Position numbers and translations under genes: made by a program | Notes under the pieces: generated by a model | The model's input: only the letters and a program-made list of their open reading frames with translations | What the model was told of the DNA's origin: nothing | The model's database searches: none | Shown here: positions 1-10,064 of the stretch, in pieces | How the letters are laid out: every line of letters starts with the position of its first letter | Numbering within the stretch: position 1 is the stretch's first letter | Assembly: GCF_003096835.1 (NCBI RefSeq) | Contig: NZ_QENZ01000003.1 | Coordinates: forward strand, 186,001 to 250,000 | From: Balneicella halophila | GTDB lineage: Bacteria > Bacteroidota > Bacteroidia > Bacteroidales > Balneicellaceae | DNA length: 64,000 nucleotides | Direction of reading: 5' to 3'

Positions 1-775
1 AGTAGAACGACTCATTGCAAAATACAGACCTGACACTGTCTATCACCTTGCGGCAATTCTTTCTGCCTCTGCTGAAGAACGTCCATTGATGGCATGGGAG
101 ATTAATATGAATAGTTTAGTGAACGTATTAGAAAGCTCTCGTGTACATGGTTGCTCTGTTTTTGTACCCAGCTCTATCGGAGCATTCGGCCCCACTACTC
201 CAAAAGAGAATACACCACAAGTAACTATTCAAAGACCTACCAGTATCTATGGCGTAACTAAAGTGGCTGGTGAGTTGCTTTGCGATTATTATCATTATCG
301 TTTTGGAATTGACACCAGAGGCGTACGCTTTCCAGGTTTAATCTCTAACGACACACTCCCAGGTGGCGGAACTACTGATTACGCAGTTGATATATATTAC
401 AGTGCAATAAAGGAAGGAAAATACTCTTCTTTTCTAAGTGCAGACACTCGTTTGGATATGATGTATATGCCAGACGCTATCAATGCAATGATTAAAATAA
501 TGGAAGCAGATCCTTCAAAAATGAAAAATCGAAATGCTTATAACATCACAGCGATGAGCATTACTCCTGAAGATATTGCTGCTTCAATCAAAAAATTCAT
601 GCCTGAATTTGAACTCACTTATCATGAAGACCACATGAGACAAGCTATTGCAGACTCATGGCCAGACAGCATTGATGCATCTGCAGCAAAGGAGGAATGG
701 GGATTTTCTCCGGAGTATGATTTGGATGCCATGACTAAGGATATGCTTGACACAATTTCTAAGAAACAAAAATAA
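1..775 (+). CDS. NAD-dependent epimerase/dehydratase, SDR-type L-threonine 3-dehydrogenase (5' truncated)
   Basis: The reading frame is open from base 2, so the N-terminal Rossmann glycine motif lies outside the window. Visible are the YHLAAILSA segment that follows the cofactor domain, the serine of PSSIGAFGP, the catalytic YGVTK (Tyr-x-x-x-Lys) and the substrate-loop run PGGGTTDYAVDIYY. The C-terminal half (MMYMPDAINA, ITPEDIAASIKK, ADSWPDSIDAS) matches the short-chain L-threonine dehydrogenases of Bacteroidota, which oxidise threonine to 2-amino-3-ketobutyrate. Family membership is strong; substrate is inferred from these family-specific segments. It is cytosolic. The gene stands alone before gltX, which has its own promoter. 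Confidence 0.85.
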   Translation, partial: VERLIAKYRPDTVYHLAAILSASAEERPLMAWEINMNSLVNVLESSRVHGCSVFVPSSIGAFGPTTPKENTPQVTIQRPTSIYGVTKVAGELLCDYYHYRFGIDTRGVRFPGLISNDTLPGGGTTDYAVDIYYSAIKEGKYSSFLSADTRLDMMYMPDAINAMIKIMEADPSKMKNRNAYNITAMSITPEDIAASIKKFMPEFELTYHEDHMRQAIADSWPDSIDASAAKEEWGFSPEYDLDAMTKDMLDTISKKQK

Positions 776-805
776 AGTCCACCCTTTTAATTATTAAGGG
801 ATGAT

Positions 806-813
806 TATCTTTG
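806..813 (+). promoter_or_regulatory. Bacteroidota -7 promoter element for gltX
   Basis: TATCTTTG is an exact match to the TAnnTTTG consensus of Bacteroidota, placed 23 bases before the gltX ATG. No clear -33 TTTG was seen at the usual distance. Confidence 0.6.
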
Positions 814-835
814 TTTTTTAAATAATATCAAAACT

Positions 836-2344
836 ATGACACAAAAAGTAAGAGTTCGATTTGCTCCAAGTCCTACGGGAGCTTTGCATATAGGAGGAGT
901 ACGGACAGCCCTTTATAATTATTTATTTGCAAAAAAACATGGAGGAGATTTTATCCTTCGAATAGAAGATACAGACCAAACAAGATATGTAGAAGGTGCT
1001 GAAGAATATATACAGGAAGCCTTGAAATGGTCTGGCTTGAAAGTTGACGAAGGCGTTGGCGTTGGAGGACCTCATGCCCCCTACAGACAGTCAGAACGTA
1101 AAGAATTATATCGACAATATTCAGATCAGCTTTTAGAATCAGGCAATGCCTATTTAGCTTTTGATACACCAGAAGAATTAGCAAAAAAGCGCCAAGAGGC
1201 TGAGCAAAATAAAGAGCCATTTATTTACAATTCAGTTTCAAGGAATCAGATGAGGAATTCTATTTCTCTTTCTTGTGAAGAAACACAGAAATTACTTGAT
1301 GAAGGTGCTCCTTATGTTGTGAGGTTTAAAATTCCTGAGGATGAAACCTTACATCTAAAAGATATCGTTCGCGGAGATATGTCCGTAAATACTTCTACTT
1401 TAGATGATAAAGTTTTGTTTAAATCAGATGGGTTGCCGACCTATCATTTAGCGAATATTGTTGATGATCACTTGATGGAGATTTCTCACGTTATTCGTGG
1501 AGAGGAATGGCTGCCTTCTTTACCTCTGCATGTACTACTCTATAGAGCATTAGGCTGGGAGAACTCGATGCCAGAATTTGCTCATCTTTCGCTTATTTTA
1601 AAACCAGTAGGAAAAGGAAAACTCAGTAAGCGAGACGGTGAAAAAATGGGATTCCCAGTATTCCCTCTAGCTTGGGAAGAATCTGCTGGGTATCGTGAAG
1701 ATGGTTATTTCCCTGAGGCATTTGTGAATATGCTTGCGTTATTAGGATGGAATCCCGGAACAGAACAAGAGCTTTTTACGATGGAGGAATTAATAGAAGC
1801 TTTTGATCTAAGCAGAGTAAGTAAATCGGGTGCTAAGTTTGATCCCGAAAAAGTGAAGTGGTTTAATCATCAATACCTAATCAAAAAAACTGATGAAGAA
1901 ATCGCCTCTTTATTTATGCCCATTCTTGAGGAAAAGGGTATTAGTATTTCCAAAGATAAACTGACTGCAATTTGTGGAGAGGTCAAAGAAAGAGTTTCTT
2001 TTGTTAGTGAACTGTGGGAACAAACGGATTTTTATTTTCAAGCCCCAGAGGAATTTGATGAAAAAGCTGTAAAGAAGCAATGGAAAGAAAATACCGCTAA
2101 CATTCTTCAATCTTTACTCGACGAAGTAATTGTGGACAGCGATGATTTCAGTAGTGCTAATCTAGAAGCAAAAGTCAAGGAGTGGATTACCAACGAAGAG
2201 CTGGGTATGGGCAAAGTGATGGCTCCTTTCCGTATTGCAATGGTCGGTGGTTTACGAGGTCCGCATTTGTTCGATATTACGGAACAGTTAGGGAAAGATG
2301 AAACAATAGCAAGATTAAAATATGCTATTGAAAAATTAGCCTAG
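836..2344 (+). CDS. gltX: Glutamate--tRNA ligase
   Basis: This class I aminoacyl-tRNA synthetase charges tRNA-Glu in the cytosol. The HIGH-type signature is [11 protein letters not shown] (HIGG at residues 18-21) and the KMSKS-type signature is KLSKRDG (residues 262-268). The length of 502 residues is normal for bacterial GluRS, and the C-terminal anticodon-binding domain is complete, with the family-typical segment [17 protein letters not shown] near the end. The ATG at 836 follows the TATCTTTG element by 23 bases and no upstream in-frame start fits better. The gene is monocistronic and converges on the SUF operon, with a shared terminator hairpin between them. Confidence 0.97.
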   Translation: MTQKVRVRFAPSPTGALHIGGVRTALYNYLFAKKHGGDFILRIEDTDQTRYVEGAEEYIQEALKWSGLKVDEGVGVGGPHAPYRQSERKELYRQYSDQLLESGNAYLAFDTPEELAKKRQEAEQNKEPFIYNSVSRNQMRNSISLSCEETQKLLDEGAPYVVRFKIPEDETLHLKDIVRGDMSVNTSTLDDKVLFKSDGLPTYHLANIVDDHLMEISHVIRGEEWLPSLPLHVLLYRALGWENSMPEFAHLSLILKPVGKGKLSKRDGEKMGFPVFPLAWEESAGYREDGYFPEAFVNMLALLGWNPGTEQELFTMEELIEAFDLSRVSKSGAKFDPEKVKWFNHQYLIKKTDEEIASLFMPILEEKGISISKDKLTAICGEVKERVSFVSELWEQTDFYFQAPEEFDEKAVKKQWKENTANILQSLLDEVIVDSDDFSSANLEAKVKEWITNEELGMGKVMAPFRIAMVGGLRGPHLFDITEQLGKDETIARLKYAIEKLA

Positions 2345-2375
2345 CTTTAAAAAAGCGAAAAAATACAGCAAAAAG

Positions 2376-2413
2376 AAAATCCCTTCGACATTAGTTATGG
2401 AAGGGATTTTTTC
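2376..2413. terminator. Bidirectional terminator between gltX and the SUF operon
   Basis: An 11-bp perfect stem (AAAATCCCTTC at 2376-2386 with GAAGGGATTTT at 2400-2410) has T-runs on both strands. It lies between two convergent genes and can end both transcripts. Confidence 0.85.
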
Positions 2414-2455
2414 TACAATACCTTTTCGTTAATACTAACAGATAGACTAGCTGAT

Positions 2456-2767
2456 TTACATAAAGCCGAGCTCTAACTTAGCTTCTTCACTCATCATTTC
2501 TTTATCCCATGGTGGATCGAATGTAAGTACTACGGTAACATCTGATATACCTTCTAAATTTTTTATTTTATCATTTACCTCTTCAACAATCTCATCAGCC
2601 ATAGGACAGTTAGGAGCAGTCAGTGTCATTAAAATTCTTACTTCGTCCTCCTCGTAAAAGTCGATTTCATAAATTAATCCTAAGTCGTAAATATTTACAG
2701 GAATCTCAGGATCAAAAACGGTACGTAAAACCGCTATAATTGTTGCTTCTAAATTCTTTTTAGTCAT
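2456..2767 (-). CDS. sufT: DUF59 / MIP18-family Fe-S assembly protein, SufT-like
   Basis: A protein of 103 residues made of one MIP18 (DUF59) domain: VFDPEIPVNIYDLGLIYEI near the N-terminus, the conserved cysteine in LTAPNCPMADEI, then VTVVLTFDPPWDKEMMSEEA. Proteins of this family assist maturation of iron-sulfur proteins. It is the last gene of the sufB-C-D-S-E operon, 17 bases after sufE, which supports an Fe-S role over the related PaaD phenylacetate function. The exact biochemical step is not established from sequence. Confidence 0.88.
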   Translation of the reverse strand: MTKKNLEATIIAVLRTVFDPEIPVNIYDLGLIYEIDFYEEDEVRILMTLTAPNCPMADEIVEEVNDKIKNLEGISDVTVVLTFDPPWDKEMMSEEAKLELGFM

Positions 2768-2784
2768 AATCCTTTTTGTATTAA

Positions 2785-3204
2785 TTAAGCTTTACTGTAA
2801 GCTAAAGCATAAATTTTTATTTGTTTCACCATCGCTGCCAATCCGTTTGACCGGGTAGGTGATAAATGTTCATCTAAACCTATTTCCGAGATGAAATCAG
2901 TTTTAGCCTCTAAAATATCTTTAGGTGGTTGTTCAGAGAAAACTCTTAATAATAAAGCGACAATCCCTTTTACGATAACAGCATCACTGAAAGCATAGTA
3001 TTTCATTAAACCATCATTGTATTCAGCATGGAGCCATACTCGCGACTGGCACCCTTTAATAATATTCTCATCCTTTTGAAAAGATTCTGGCATCGGTTCT
3101 AAATCTCCACCTAATTCAATCAAATAAGCGTATTTATCCATCCAATCATCAAAGGCTGCAAACTCCTCAACTATTTCCTCTTGTATCTCTTGTATTTTCA
3201 TCAA
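2785..3204 (-). CDS. sufE: SufE cysteine desulfuration accessory protein
   Basis: SufE accepts persulfide sulfur from SufS and passes it to the SufBCD scaffold. The 139-residue protein has the family motif IIKGCQSRVWL with the acceptor cysteine at residue 52, and a C-terminal helix segment LSPTRSNGLAAMVKQI typical of SufE. It sits 18 bases after sufS. The ORF begins MMKIQEI; either of the first two methionines could be the start. It acts in the cytosol as partner of the neighbouring desulfurase. Confidence 0.95.
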   Translation of the reverse strand: MMKIQEIQEEIVEEFAAFDDWMDKYAYLIELGGDLEPMPESFQKDENIIKGCQSRVWLHAEYNDGLMKYYAFSDAVIVKGIVALLLRVFSEQPPKDILEAKTDFISEIGLDEHLSPTRSNGLAAMVKQIKIYALAYSKA

Positions 3205-3222
3205 CTCAAATTTTTTACAAAC

Positions 3223-4440
3223 TTAGGAAAACATCTCTCGAATGCGTAACAAAGCCACATAAAATTGATCGATTTCCTCAAAAGTATTATACGGTGCAAA
3301 TGAAATCCGCATCATACTCTGCACTCCATAATGATCCATAATCGGATCAGCACACATGCGCCCAGTACGAATCGCAAAACCCAGCTTGTCTATCAAAGTT
3401 GCCGTATCGAATGGATGCATTCCTTCAATCGTGAAAGACAGCAGTGAAGCTTTATTAGCACTTGTCCCATAAAACATAATTCCTTCTATATTTTTTAGTT
3501 TCTCTTCCGCATACCTCAGCAATTTGTTTTCATGAGAAATACATGCCGATAAATCTATAGAATTTATAAAGTCTATCGCTTTACTGAAAGAAGCTACGCT
3601 GGTGAAATCTGGTGTTCCGGCTTCGAATTTAGTCGGCAAGTTGCCATAAGTTGTTTCTTTAAAAGTCACCTCACTTATCATCTCTCCACCACCTTGGTAA
3701 GGTTGCATTTGCTCCAGTAGGTCTTCTTTCCCATATAAAACTCCAACTCCAGTAGGACCGTACATTTTATGTGCAGAAAATGCGAAAAAGTCACAGTTTA
3801 TCTCTTGAATATTAATTTTCTTGTGCACAATAGCTTGTGCACCGTCAATTAATACATGAGCACCCTTTCTATGTGCTTTTTCAATGATCTTCTCAATTGG
3901 GTTTATGGTTCCGAGTACATTGGAAATCGCAGTTACTGCTACTAATTTTGTGCGTTCTGTCAATAAAGAATCGTATTCATCTAACAATAGATTTCCCTCA
4001 TCATCAAATGGAATTACTTTTAAGATAGCTCCTTTTCGTTCACACATCATTTGCCAAGGGACAATATTTGAATGATGCTCCATCTCAGAGACAATAATTT
4101 CATCTCCTTCATTTATAAACGTTTCTCCGTAGGAAAAAGCGACTAAATTGATAGCCTCAGTAGTTCCTCTGGTAAAAATAATTTCATGTCTATGCTTAGC
4201 ATGTATAAACTCTTGAACTTTATCTCTGGTATTTTCAAAAGATTTTGTTGCCATCTGTCCTAAATAGTGAGGACTTCGATGAACATTCCCATTAGAACTT
4301 ATAATTAAATCTGAATAAGCATCTATTACACTTTGGAGACGATGGGTGGTCGCTGCATTGTCAAAATAAACCAAAGGTTTTCCATGAACTTTCTGAGAAA
4401 GTCCTGGAAAATAGTTTCGGATATTTAGCACATCTTGCAT
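3223..4440 (-). CDS. sufS: Cysteine desulfurase SufS (class V aminotransferase fold)
   Basis: This PLP enzyme removes sulfur from cysteine to give alanine and an enzyme persulfide. The PLP lysine is K225 in FSAHKMYGPTGVG, and the catalytic cysteine is C363 in RTGRMCADP, which stands where many SufS proteins have RTGHHCAQP. The N-terminal YFDNAATTHRL and SEMEHHSNIVPW motifs are intact, and 405 residues is the normal length. Its start codon abuts the sufD stop with no spacing, which suggests translational coupling. It works with the downstream SufE. Confidence 0.96.
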   Translation of the reverse strand: MQDVLNIRNYFPGLSQKVHGKPLVYFDNAATTHRLQSVIDAYSDLIISSNGNVHRSPHYLGQMATKSFENTRDKVQEFIHAKHRHEIIFTRGTTEAINLVAFSYGETFINEGDEIIVSEMEHHSNIVPWQMMCERKGAILKVIPFDDEGNLLLDEYDSLLTERTKLVAVTAISNVLGTINPIEKIIEKAHRKGAHVLIDGAQAIVHKKINIQEINCDFFAFSAHKMYGPTGVGVLYGKEDLLEQMQPYQGGGEMISEVTFKETTYGNLPTKFEAGTPDFTSVASFSKAIDFINSIDLSACISHENKLLRYAEEKLKNIEGIMFYGTSANKASLLSFTIEGMHPFDTATLIDKLGFAIRTGRMCADPIMDHYGVQSMMRISFAPYNTFEEIDQFYVALLRIREMFS

Positions 4441-5802
4441 CTATTGGTCTACACATTTATTATTACAAGCCTCGCAATACGTAATTTTACCTAACATCTT
4501 GTTGGTAATCAATTTTTCTATACGTTCCTTCAATTCTGGAATCTGGATCTTTTCAGTCACCTCATTCATAAAAGCAGTCATCATAAGACGATAAGCTTCA
4601 TTATACGGAATACCACGAGTTTGTAAGTAGTAGATAGCTTCCTCATCGAGCTGACCTACAGTGGCGCCATGGCTACAGCTAACATCATCAGCTTCTATGA
4701 TTAACTGCGGTTTTGTATTTGCTTTGGCGTTATTACTCAATACTAAGTTATTATTCGTCTGATACGCTTCCGTTTTCTGTGCATCTTTATAAACATGGAT
4801 ACGTCCGCAGAAAGCTGTAGTAGCTTTACCATTTAGAATTCCCTTAAAATGTTCCCAACTATTACAATGAGGAGCAATATGATTTATAGCAGTAAAATTA
4901 TCCACATGCTCTTTGGCTCCAGCCAAGTACAGTCCATAGGTATGGTTGTCACAATTCTCATCTTCTAAATCAACCGCCACATTATTTCTAATCTTTTCGG
5001 CATGAAGTGATAGAATAGTTGTGATAACCTCTGAGTCTCTCTTCTGTCCTACAAATAGATTTAGTAAAATTGTTGACTTGTCAAATTGATTCTGAAGATT
5101 ATAATATTCTGCTTTTGCATTTTTCTCAGCAAACAATTCAACAACAGTATTCGTTAAAAATTTTCTGCAATCTAACGCATGGGTACAATCTAAAAACTGC
5201 ACCTTAGCTTGACTTTCAACAATAAATAAATGTCTCGCATTTATCAACAAATCACTTGTAGCATGAAGGAAGTTCAACAGCTGTATCGGTTTATCTAATT
5301 CCGTCTTTTCTGGCACAAAAATAAACAAGCCATCTTCTGCAAAAGCTGTATTTAACGCGACGATACTATGGTCACTCTCTCCAGCTTTCTTATTATAGTA
5401 TTTAGTAAAAAGATCTTCATGTTTTAGAGAGGCTTCTTGTAGTGTACAAACAATTATGCCTTTTTTTTCTAACTCAGTTAAATCTTCGTTTGGAATAAAA
5501 TAGCCATTACGAAGATAAAGAGTATAAGCATCTTTTACAGGTATATCACACTCATTTTTAAAGGGTAATTTTGATGATAGATTCTTTAGATCAATTCCAT
5601 AATCATAGCCAAAGATGCTATCAATGTTTGTATATTTATAGTCTTCAACTTTTGTGGTCGGAAAACCACCTAAGCTTTTGAACTTTTCTATCGCCTCTTC
5701 CCTATATTGATTCAGTTTATTAGAGCTATTTTCATCTATTAGAGATTTTACTTCTCTGAACAAATCGTAATATTCTTGGCTATTTGCTGCTAATTGTGTC
5801 AT
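4441..5802 (-). CDS. sufD: Fe-S cluster assembly scaffold subunit SufD
   Basis: SufD pairs with SufB to form the scaffold on which SufC acts. The 453-residue protein has the N-terminal helical segment with the KVEDYKYTNI motif and the C-terminal beta-helix core (CGRIHVYKDAQKTEAYQTNNNL, reported here only in part, and SHGATVGQLDEEAIYYLQTRGI). The family-conserved ADDVSCSHGA segment is intact. It ends with a cysteine cluster, CEACNNKCV, beyond the usual domain. The gene is 12 bases after sufC and directly abuts sufS. Confidence 0.95.
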   Translation of the reverse strand: MTQLAANSQEYYDLFREVKSLIDENSSNKLNQYREEAIEKFKSLGGFPTTKVEDYKYTNIDSIFGYDYGIDLKNLSSKLPFKNECDIPVKDAYTLYLRNGYFIPNEDLTELEKKGIIVCTLQEASLKHEDLFTKYYNKKAGESDHSIVALNTAFAEDGLFIFVPEKTELDKPIQLLNFLHATSDLLINARHLFIVESQAKVQFLDCTHALDCRKFLTNTVVELFAEKNAKAEYYNLQNQFDKSTILLNLFVGQKRDSEVITTILSLHAEKIRNNVAVDLEDENCDNHTYGLYLAGAKEHVDNFTAINHIAPHCNSWEHFKGILNGKATTAFCGRIHVYKDAQKTEAYQTNNNLVLSNNAKANTKPQLIIEADDVSCSHGATVGQLDEEAIYYLQTRGIPYNEAYRLMMTAFMNEVTEKIQIPELKERIEKLITNKMLGKITYCEACNNKCVDQ

Positions 5803-5814
5803 ATATCTATTTTT

Positions 5815-6555
5815 TTAGCGTGTAAGCCAATCGTATCCTTTCTCTTCTAGCTCAAGGGCTAGCTCTTTGGGCCCTGACTTCACAATCTTTCCGTCAGCTA
5901 AAACGTGAACAAAATCAGGCACAATATGCTCCAACAAACGTTGGTAGTGTGTTATGATGATGGTAGCATTATCCTTTCTTCTCAATTTATTAACACCGCC
6001 AGCAACGATACGCAATGCATCGATATCCAAACCAGAATCGGTTTCATCTAGAATTGCCAATTTGGGATCTAACATCGCCATTTGAAAGATTTCATTTTTC
6101 TTTTTCTCTCCTCCTGAAAATCCTTCATTTACCGAACGGTTTGTCAACTTAGAATCAATCTCTACCAAAGCTTTCTTTTCTTTCAAAAGCTTCAAAAACT
6201 CTGATGCACTTAGAGGTTCTAAGCCTCTGTATTTTCTATGCTCTGCATGAGCAATTTTTAGAAAGTTAATCATGCTTACACCTGGAATCTCCACCGGATA
6301 TTGGAATCCTAAAAACAAACCTTCTTTTGCTCTATCTTCAACCGATAAGTCTAATAAATCTTTGCCTTCAAAAAGAACTTCACCTTTGGTCACTTCATAA
6401 GCTTCGTTACCGGAAAGCACATTGGCTAATGTACTTTTACCAGCACCATTAGGTCCCATAATGGCATGAACTTCTCCTGCCTTTACTTCCAGACTAAGTC
6501 CTTTGAGAATCTCCTTTCCATCTATCTCTGCATGTAAATCTGTTATCTTTATCAT
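5815..6555 (-). CDS. sufC: SufC ATPase of the SUF Fe-S assembly complex
   Basis: SufC is the ABC-type ATPase that drives conformational change of the SufB-SufD scaffold; it is soluble and not a transporter. Visible motifs are Walker A GPNGAGKS (residues 34-41), the signature FSGGEKKKNE, and Walker B LAILDETDSGLD, with the H-loop in ITHYQRLL. At 246 residues it has the normal length. It is located between sufB (56 bases upstream) and sufD (12 bases downstream). Confidence 0.97.
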   Translation of the reverse strand: MIKITDLHAEIDGKEILKGLSLEVKAGEVHAIMGPNGAGKSTLANVLSGNEAYEVTKGEVLFEGKDLLDLSVEDRAKEGLFLGFQYPVEIPGVSMINFLKIAHAEHRKYRGLEPLSASEFLKLLKEKKALVEIDSKLTNRSVNEGFSGGEKKKNEIFQMAMLDPKLAILDETDSGLDIDALRIVAGGVNKLRRKDNATIIITHYQRLLEHIVPDFVHVLADGKIVKSGPKELALELEEKGYDWLTR

Positions 6556-6611
6556 CTTTGTATATATTTCTTTGCTGTACGCTTTTTATCTTTATTTCTA
6601 ATCTAATAATA

Positions 6612-8063
6612 TTATCCTACACTACCTTCTAAGCTGATAGCCAACAACTTTTGTGCTTCAACGGCAAACTCCATCGGCATCTTATTAATAACCTCTTTTA
6701 CGTAGCCATTCACAATCAATCCTACTGCCTTTTCGGTATCCATACCTCTTTGGTTACAATAAAAAATCTGATCTTCTCCAATTTTAGAAGTAGTTGCCTC
6801 GTGTTCCACTTTTGCCGAATTATTTGATATCTCCAAATATGGAAAAGTATGTGCTCCACACTTATCGCCCATCAATAAGGAGTCACATTGTGAGAAATTT
6901 CGTGCATTTTCTGCATTTTTTGCCACTTTAACCAATCCACGATAGCTGTTTTGGCTCTTTCCGGCTGAAATTCCTTTCGAAACAATTAAGCTACGGGTAT
7001 TTTTCCCTAAGTGAATCATTTTTGTACCCGTGTCAGCTTGCTGGTGGTGATTCGTTAATGCAACGGAATAAAATTCTGACGAAGAATAATCTCCTTTTAA
7101 TATCGTACTTGGGTATTTCCACGTAACAGCAGAACCAGTTTCTATCTGTGCCCATGTAAGTTTTGAATGATCACCTTTGCAAATTCCGCGTTTGGTTACG
7201 AAGTTATAGATTCCGCCCTTCCCTTGCTTATCGCCTGGGAACCAGTTCTGTACCGTTGAGTATTTTACTTCGGCATCTTTTTTCACCACAATTTCTACAA
7301 CAGCAGCGTGTAATTGATTTTCATCACGTTGTGGAGCTGTACATCCTTCTAAATAGCTTACATATCCACCTTCATCTGCAACAATAAGAGTACGCTCAAA
7401 CTGTCCTGTATTGGCTGCATTTATCCGGAAATAAGTTGATAACTCCATAGGGCAACGCACTCCTTTGGGAATGTAACAGAAAGAACCGTCACTGAAAACA
7501 GCAGCATTTAAGGCAGCAAAATAATTGTCAGTATAAGGTACCACCGAACCGAGATATTTTTTTACTAAATCGGGATGATCTTGTACTGCTTCACTAAATG
7601 AGCAGAAAATTATTCCTTTCTTAGCCAACTCTTCTTTGAATGTTGTTTTCACAGAGACACTGTCTATTACAGCATCAACTGCTACACCTGACAAGACTTT
7701 TTGTTCCTCTAATGGTATTCCCAATTTATTAAAAGTCTCCAAAAGTTCTGGGTCTACCTCATCTAAGGAATTCAATTGTGGCTTTTTCTTGGGAGCTGCG
7801 TAATAACTTATCTCCTGAAAATCTATTGGAGGAATGTCTAAATAAGCCCAATCTGGCATTTCCATTTTCTGCCAATGTCGAAATGCTTTCAATCGATATT
7901 CTAACATGAACGCTGGCTCATTTTTCTTTTCGGATATTAATCTAATTACATCCTCATTTAAGCCTTTTTCAATGGTATCACTATCGATATCACTGACAAA
8001 CCCATACTCATATTCCTTACTCGTAACTTCCTCGAGTATTCTATCTTGTTCTTCTTTTGCCAT
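6612..8063 (-). CDS. sufB: Fe-S cluster assembly scaffold subunit SufB
   Basis: First gene of the operon. SufB (483 residues) carries the main cluster-assembly site on its beta-helix. Family signatures include [51 protein letters not shown] and the C-terminal [14 protein letters not shown]. The ATG at 8063 begins [13 protein letters not shown], a usual N-terminus for this family. Operon order is sufB-C-D-S-E-T; sufA and a sufR/iscR-type regulator are not adjacent. Confidence 0.96.
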   Translation of the reverse strand: MAKEEQDRILEEVTSKEYEYGFVSDIDSDTIEKGLNEDVIRLISEKKNEPAFMLEYRLKAFRHWQKMEMPDWAYLDIPPIDFQEISYYAAPKKKPQLNSLDEVDPELLETFNKLGIPLEEQKVLSGVAVDAVIDSVSVKTTFKEELAKKGIIFCSFSEAVQDHPDLVKKYLGSVVPYTDNYFAALNAAVFSDGSFCYIPKGVRCPMELSTYFRINAANTGQFERTLIVADEGGYVSYLEGCTAPQRDENQLHAAVVEIVVKKDAEVKYSTVQNWFPGDKQGKGGIYNFVTKRGICKGDHSKLTWAQIETGSAVTWKYPSTILKGDYSSSEFYSVALTNHHQQADTGTKMIHLGKNTRSLIVSKGISAGKSQNSYRGLVKVAKNAENARNFSQCDSLLMGDKCGAHTFPYLEISNNSAKVEHEATTSKIGEDQIFYCNQRGMDTEKAVGLIVNGYVKEVINKMPMEFAVEAQKLLAISLEGSVG

Positions 8064-8111
8064 ATACTGTTTAACTAAGCTCGAAAGTCAGTTTATATTT
8101 CTATTTCGATG

Positions 8112-8119
8112 CAAATTTA
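8112..8119 (-). promoter_or_regulatory. Candidate -7 element for the SUF operon
   Basis: CAAATTTA on the plus strand reads TAAATTTG on the minus strand, matching TAnnTTTG, about 48 bases before the sufB ATG. A matching -33 TTTG is not evident. Confidence 0.45.
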
Positions 8120-8228
8120 ACAATTACAAACGCAATAACCGAAATATTAGACTAAAAAGTCTTTTTTTATTTATAGATTTTTCTAGATAGCTCATTGTAC
8201 TTCTCTATAATAATGAAATAGAAATGTT

Positions 8229-8236
8229 TACATTTG
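8229..8236 (+). promoter_or_regulatory. -7 promoter element that decides the start of the GNAT gene
   Basis: TACATTTG matches TAnnTTTG exactly. Transcription would begin near 8243, downstream of the TTG at 8234, so that TTG cannot be the start codon and the ATG at 8261 is favoured. Confidence 0.55.
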
Positions 8237-8260
8237 TGGTGTTATATATGGTTTCCAACT

Positions 8261-8728
8261 ATGATTTACAAGAAAACGGATAAACTTTCTCCAGTAATTC
8301 GTAAAGAAATACGTGCTATTTGGAATGAAGAATATCCTAAGGTCATTATTGAAAAATCACAAGACAAATTTGATGAATATATCAAAAGCTTGAAGGATGC
8401 TAAACATGTTATCGTTATTGATGAATCAGGGCATATTCAAGGCTGGTATGCCGATTTTATAAGAGATGATGATAGATGGTTCTTAATTTTACTTAGTTCA
8501 AAAATTCAAGGCAAGGGCATTGGCAAAGAACTAATAACGAACGCAAGACAAAATAATGATAGACTCAATGGTTGGGCAATATTTTCTAATCATTATAAAA
8601 AATCGGACGAAACTTTATACAAAAGCCCAATAGCTTTTTATAAAAAATTAGGTTTTACAATTAGGAAAGACATTATTTTTCGTACAGAAATTATGGAAAC
8701 CGTAAAAATAGAATGGAGAAAACAATAA
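8261..8728 (+). CDS. GNAT-family N-acetyltransferase
   Basis: The protein (155 residues from the ATG at 8261) has the Gcn5-related acetyltransferase acetyl-CoA loop QGKGIGKELI, a central beta-strand ILLSSKIQG before it, and a C-terminal AFYKKLGFTI that is typical of the last GNAT motif. The substrate cannot be told from sequence. A TTG-initiated reading from 8234 would add nine residues but overlaps the apparent promoter element, so I chose the internal ATG. It is a single gene between the SUF operon and a secreted hydrolase gene, separated from the latter by 22 bases. Confidence 0.8.
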   Translation: MIYKKTDKLSPVIRKEIRAIWNEEYPKVIIEKSQDKFDEYIKSLKDAKHVIVIDESGHIQGWYADFIRDDDRWFLILLSSKIQGKGIGKELITNARQNNDRLNGWAIFSNHYKKSDETLYKSPIAFYKKLGFTIRKDIIFRTEIMETVKIEWRKQ

Positions 8729-8750
8729 ACATATAATACAACATCGCTTT

Positions 8751-9965
8751 ATGAAAAAATTAATTATTGCACTTTTGATTCTAATGACAAGTATTAGTGT
8801 TGGTCTAGCTTGTACTACTGCTGTTATTTCTGGCAAGAACACTAAAGATGGTCGTCCTATAATATGGAAATTGCGAGATACAGAAAGTTACAAAAATGAT
8901 GTGCGCTATTTTTCAGACGGTAAATACGCTTATGTGGGTTTAATGGATTCACGAGATACCAATGGAGAGAATGTATGGGGAGGAACAAACAATGTTGGAT
9001 TTTCTATCATGAATAGTGCTTCCTTTAATGTTAATGAAGCTGATACCACAGATTATAAAGATCAAGAGGGGCGTTTTATGAAAAAAGCATTACAGCAATG
9101 TGAAACTTTAGAAGATTTAGAGAACCTGTTAGTCACCTTACCAAGACCTATGGGACTTGCAGCCCATTTTGGAGTTATTGATGCAAAAGGTGGAGCTGCC
9201 TTCTATGAAGTAAATAATCAGACCTATACCAAATTTGATGCGAATGATCTTGAAACTGCTCCTAATGGTTACGTAATTCGTACAAATTATTCAAAAACAG
9301 GAACAAAAGATGTGGGGTATGGATATATTCGTTGCCAAACTGCAGAGATGCTATTTAAAGAAGCGGCAGCTAAAGACAATTTGAATTCTCAAACAATTAT
9401 CCAAGACTTTTCTCGTTGTATGATTCATCCCGTACTGAAAAGAGACTACCGCAAAGAATACTCTCAAAAACCAATGACCGATGATTTTGTTAATTCTGAT
9501 GATTTAATTACTCGCCATGGTTCTGCCTCTGCAGTTATCATCCGTGGCGTACGCACCGATGAATCTCCAAACCTCTCAACAATGTGGACAATGGTAGGCT
9601 TCCCCAATACAAGCCTTACGCTTCCTGTATTTCCATTAGTAAATACTGTTCCTTCTGTATTAGCAAAAGACGAGACTGGAACCGCTCCCCTGAATAGATT
9701 TTCACTTGCATTAAAAGACGAGTGTTATCCAATAAAACCATCTTCTGGCTACAAATATTTAAAAATATCCAAACTGTATAACGCAGAAGGTACCGGATAT
9801 GCTGAAATTCTGGAAAAAGCAGAAAAAGAAGTCTTTGAAAAAACAGAGTCAACACTTTCAAAATGGAGACAAAATCCCCCTTCTAACAAAGAAGTCAAAG
9901 ATTTCTATGATTGGTTAGATAGTTATACGCTATCGCTTTACAAAAACGAATTCAACTTGGAATAA
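8751..9965 (+). CDS. Secreted linear-amide C-N hydrolase, Ntn-hydrolase fold (peptidase C45 / choloylglycine hydrolase-like)
   Basis: A 404-residue exported protein. The first 20 residues form a signal peptide ending VGLA, and cleavage would leave cysteine 21 (CTTAVISG) as the new N-terminus. That is exactly what an N-terminal-nucleophile hydrolase needs. Further family features are GRPIIWKLRDTES, WGGTNNVGFSIMNSAS and YVIRTNYS. Such enzymes cleave linear amide bonds (penicillin acyl, acyl-homoserine lactone or bile-salt type), and the natural substrate here is unknown. It may be cotranscribed with the GNAT gene upstream. The location is probably periplasmic or surface. Confidence 0.8.
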   Translation: MKKLIIALLILMTSISVGLACTTAVISGKNTKDGRPIIWKLRDTESYKNDVRYFSDGKYAYVGLMDSRDTNGENVWGGTNNVGFSIMNSASFNVNEADTTDYKDQEGRFMKKALQQCETLEDLENLLVTLPRPMGLAAHFGVIDAKGGAAFYEVNNQTYTKFDANDLETAPNGYVIRTNYSKTGTKDVGYGYIRCQTAEMLFKEAAAKDNLNSQTIIQDFSRCMIHPVLKRDYRKEYSQKPMTDDFVNSDDLITRHGSASAVIIRGVRTDESPNLSTMWTMVGFPNTSLTLPVFPLVNTVPSVLAKDETGTAPLNRFSLALKDECYPIKPSSGYKYLKISKLYNAEGTGYAEILEKAEKEVFEKTESTLSKWRQNPPSNKEVKDFYDWLDSYTLSLYKNEFNLE

Positions 9966-10064
9966 CCTACAGAATAAATAAAAGACCTAATAATCTTATA
10001 TTTAGCACGTTGTCAAGATAACTTCTAAATAAGAAACAAATGTATGTTTTTTAACGTATTTTTA

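Noticed and set aside
783-800. CCCTT/AAGGG palindrome after the SDR gene as terminator
   Set aside because: Stem too short and no T-run; left unannotated.
8234-8260. TTG start of the GNAT gene
   Set aside because: It lies within the apparent TACATTTG promoter element.
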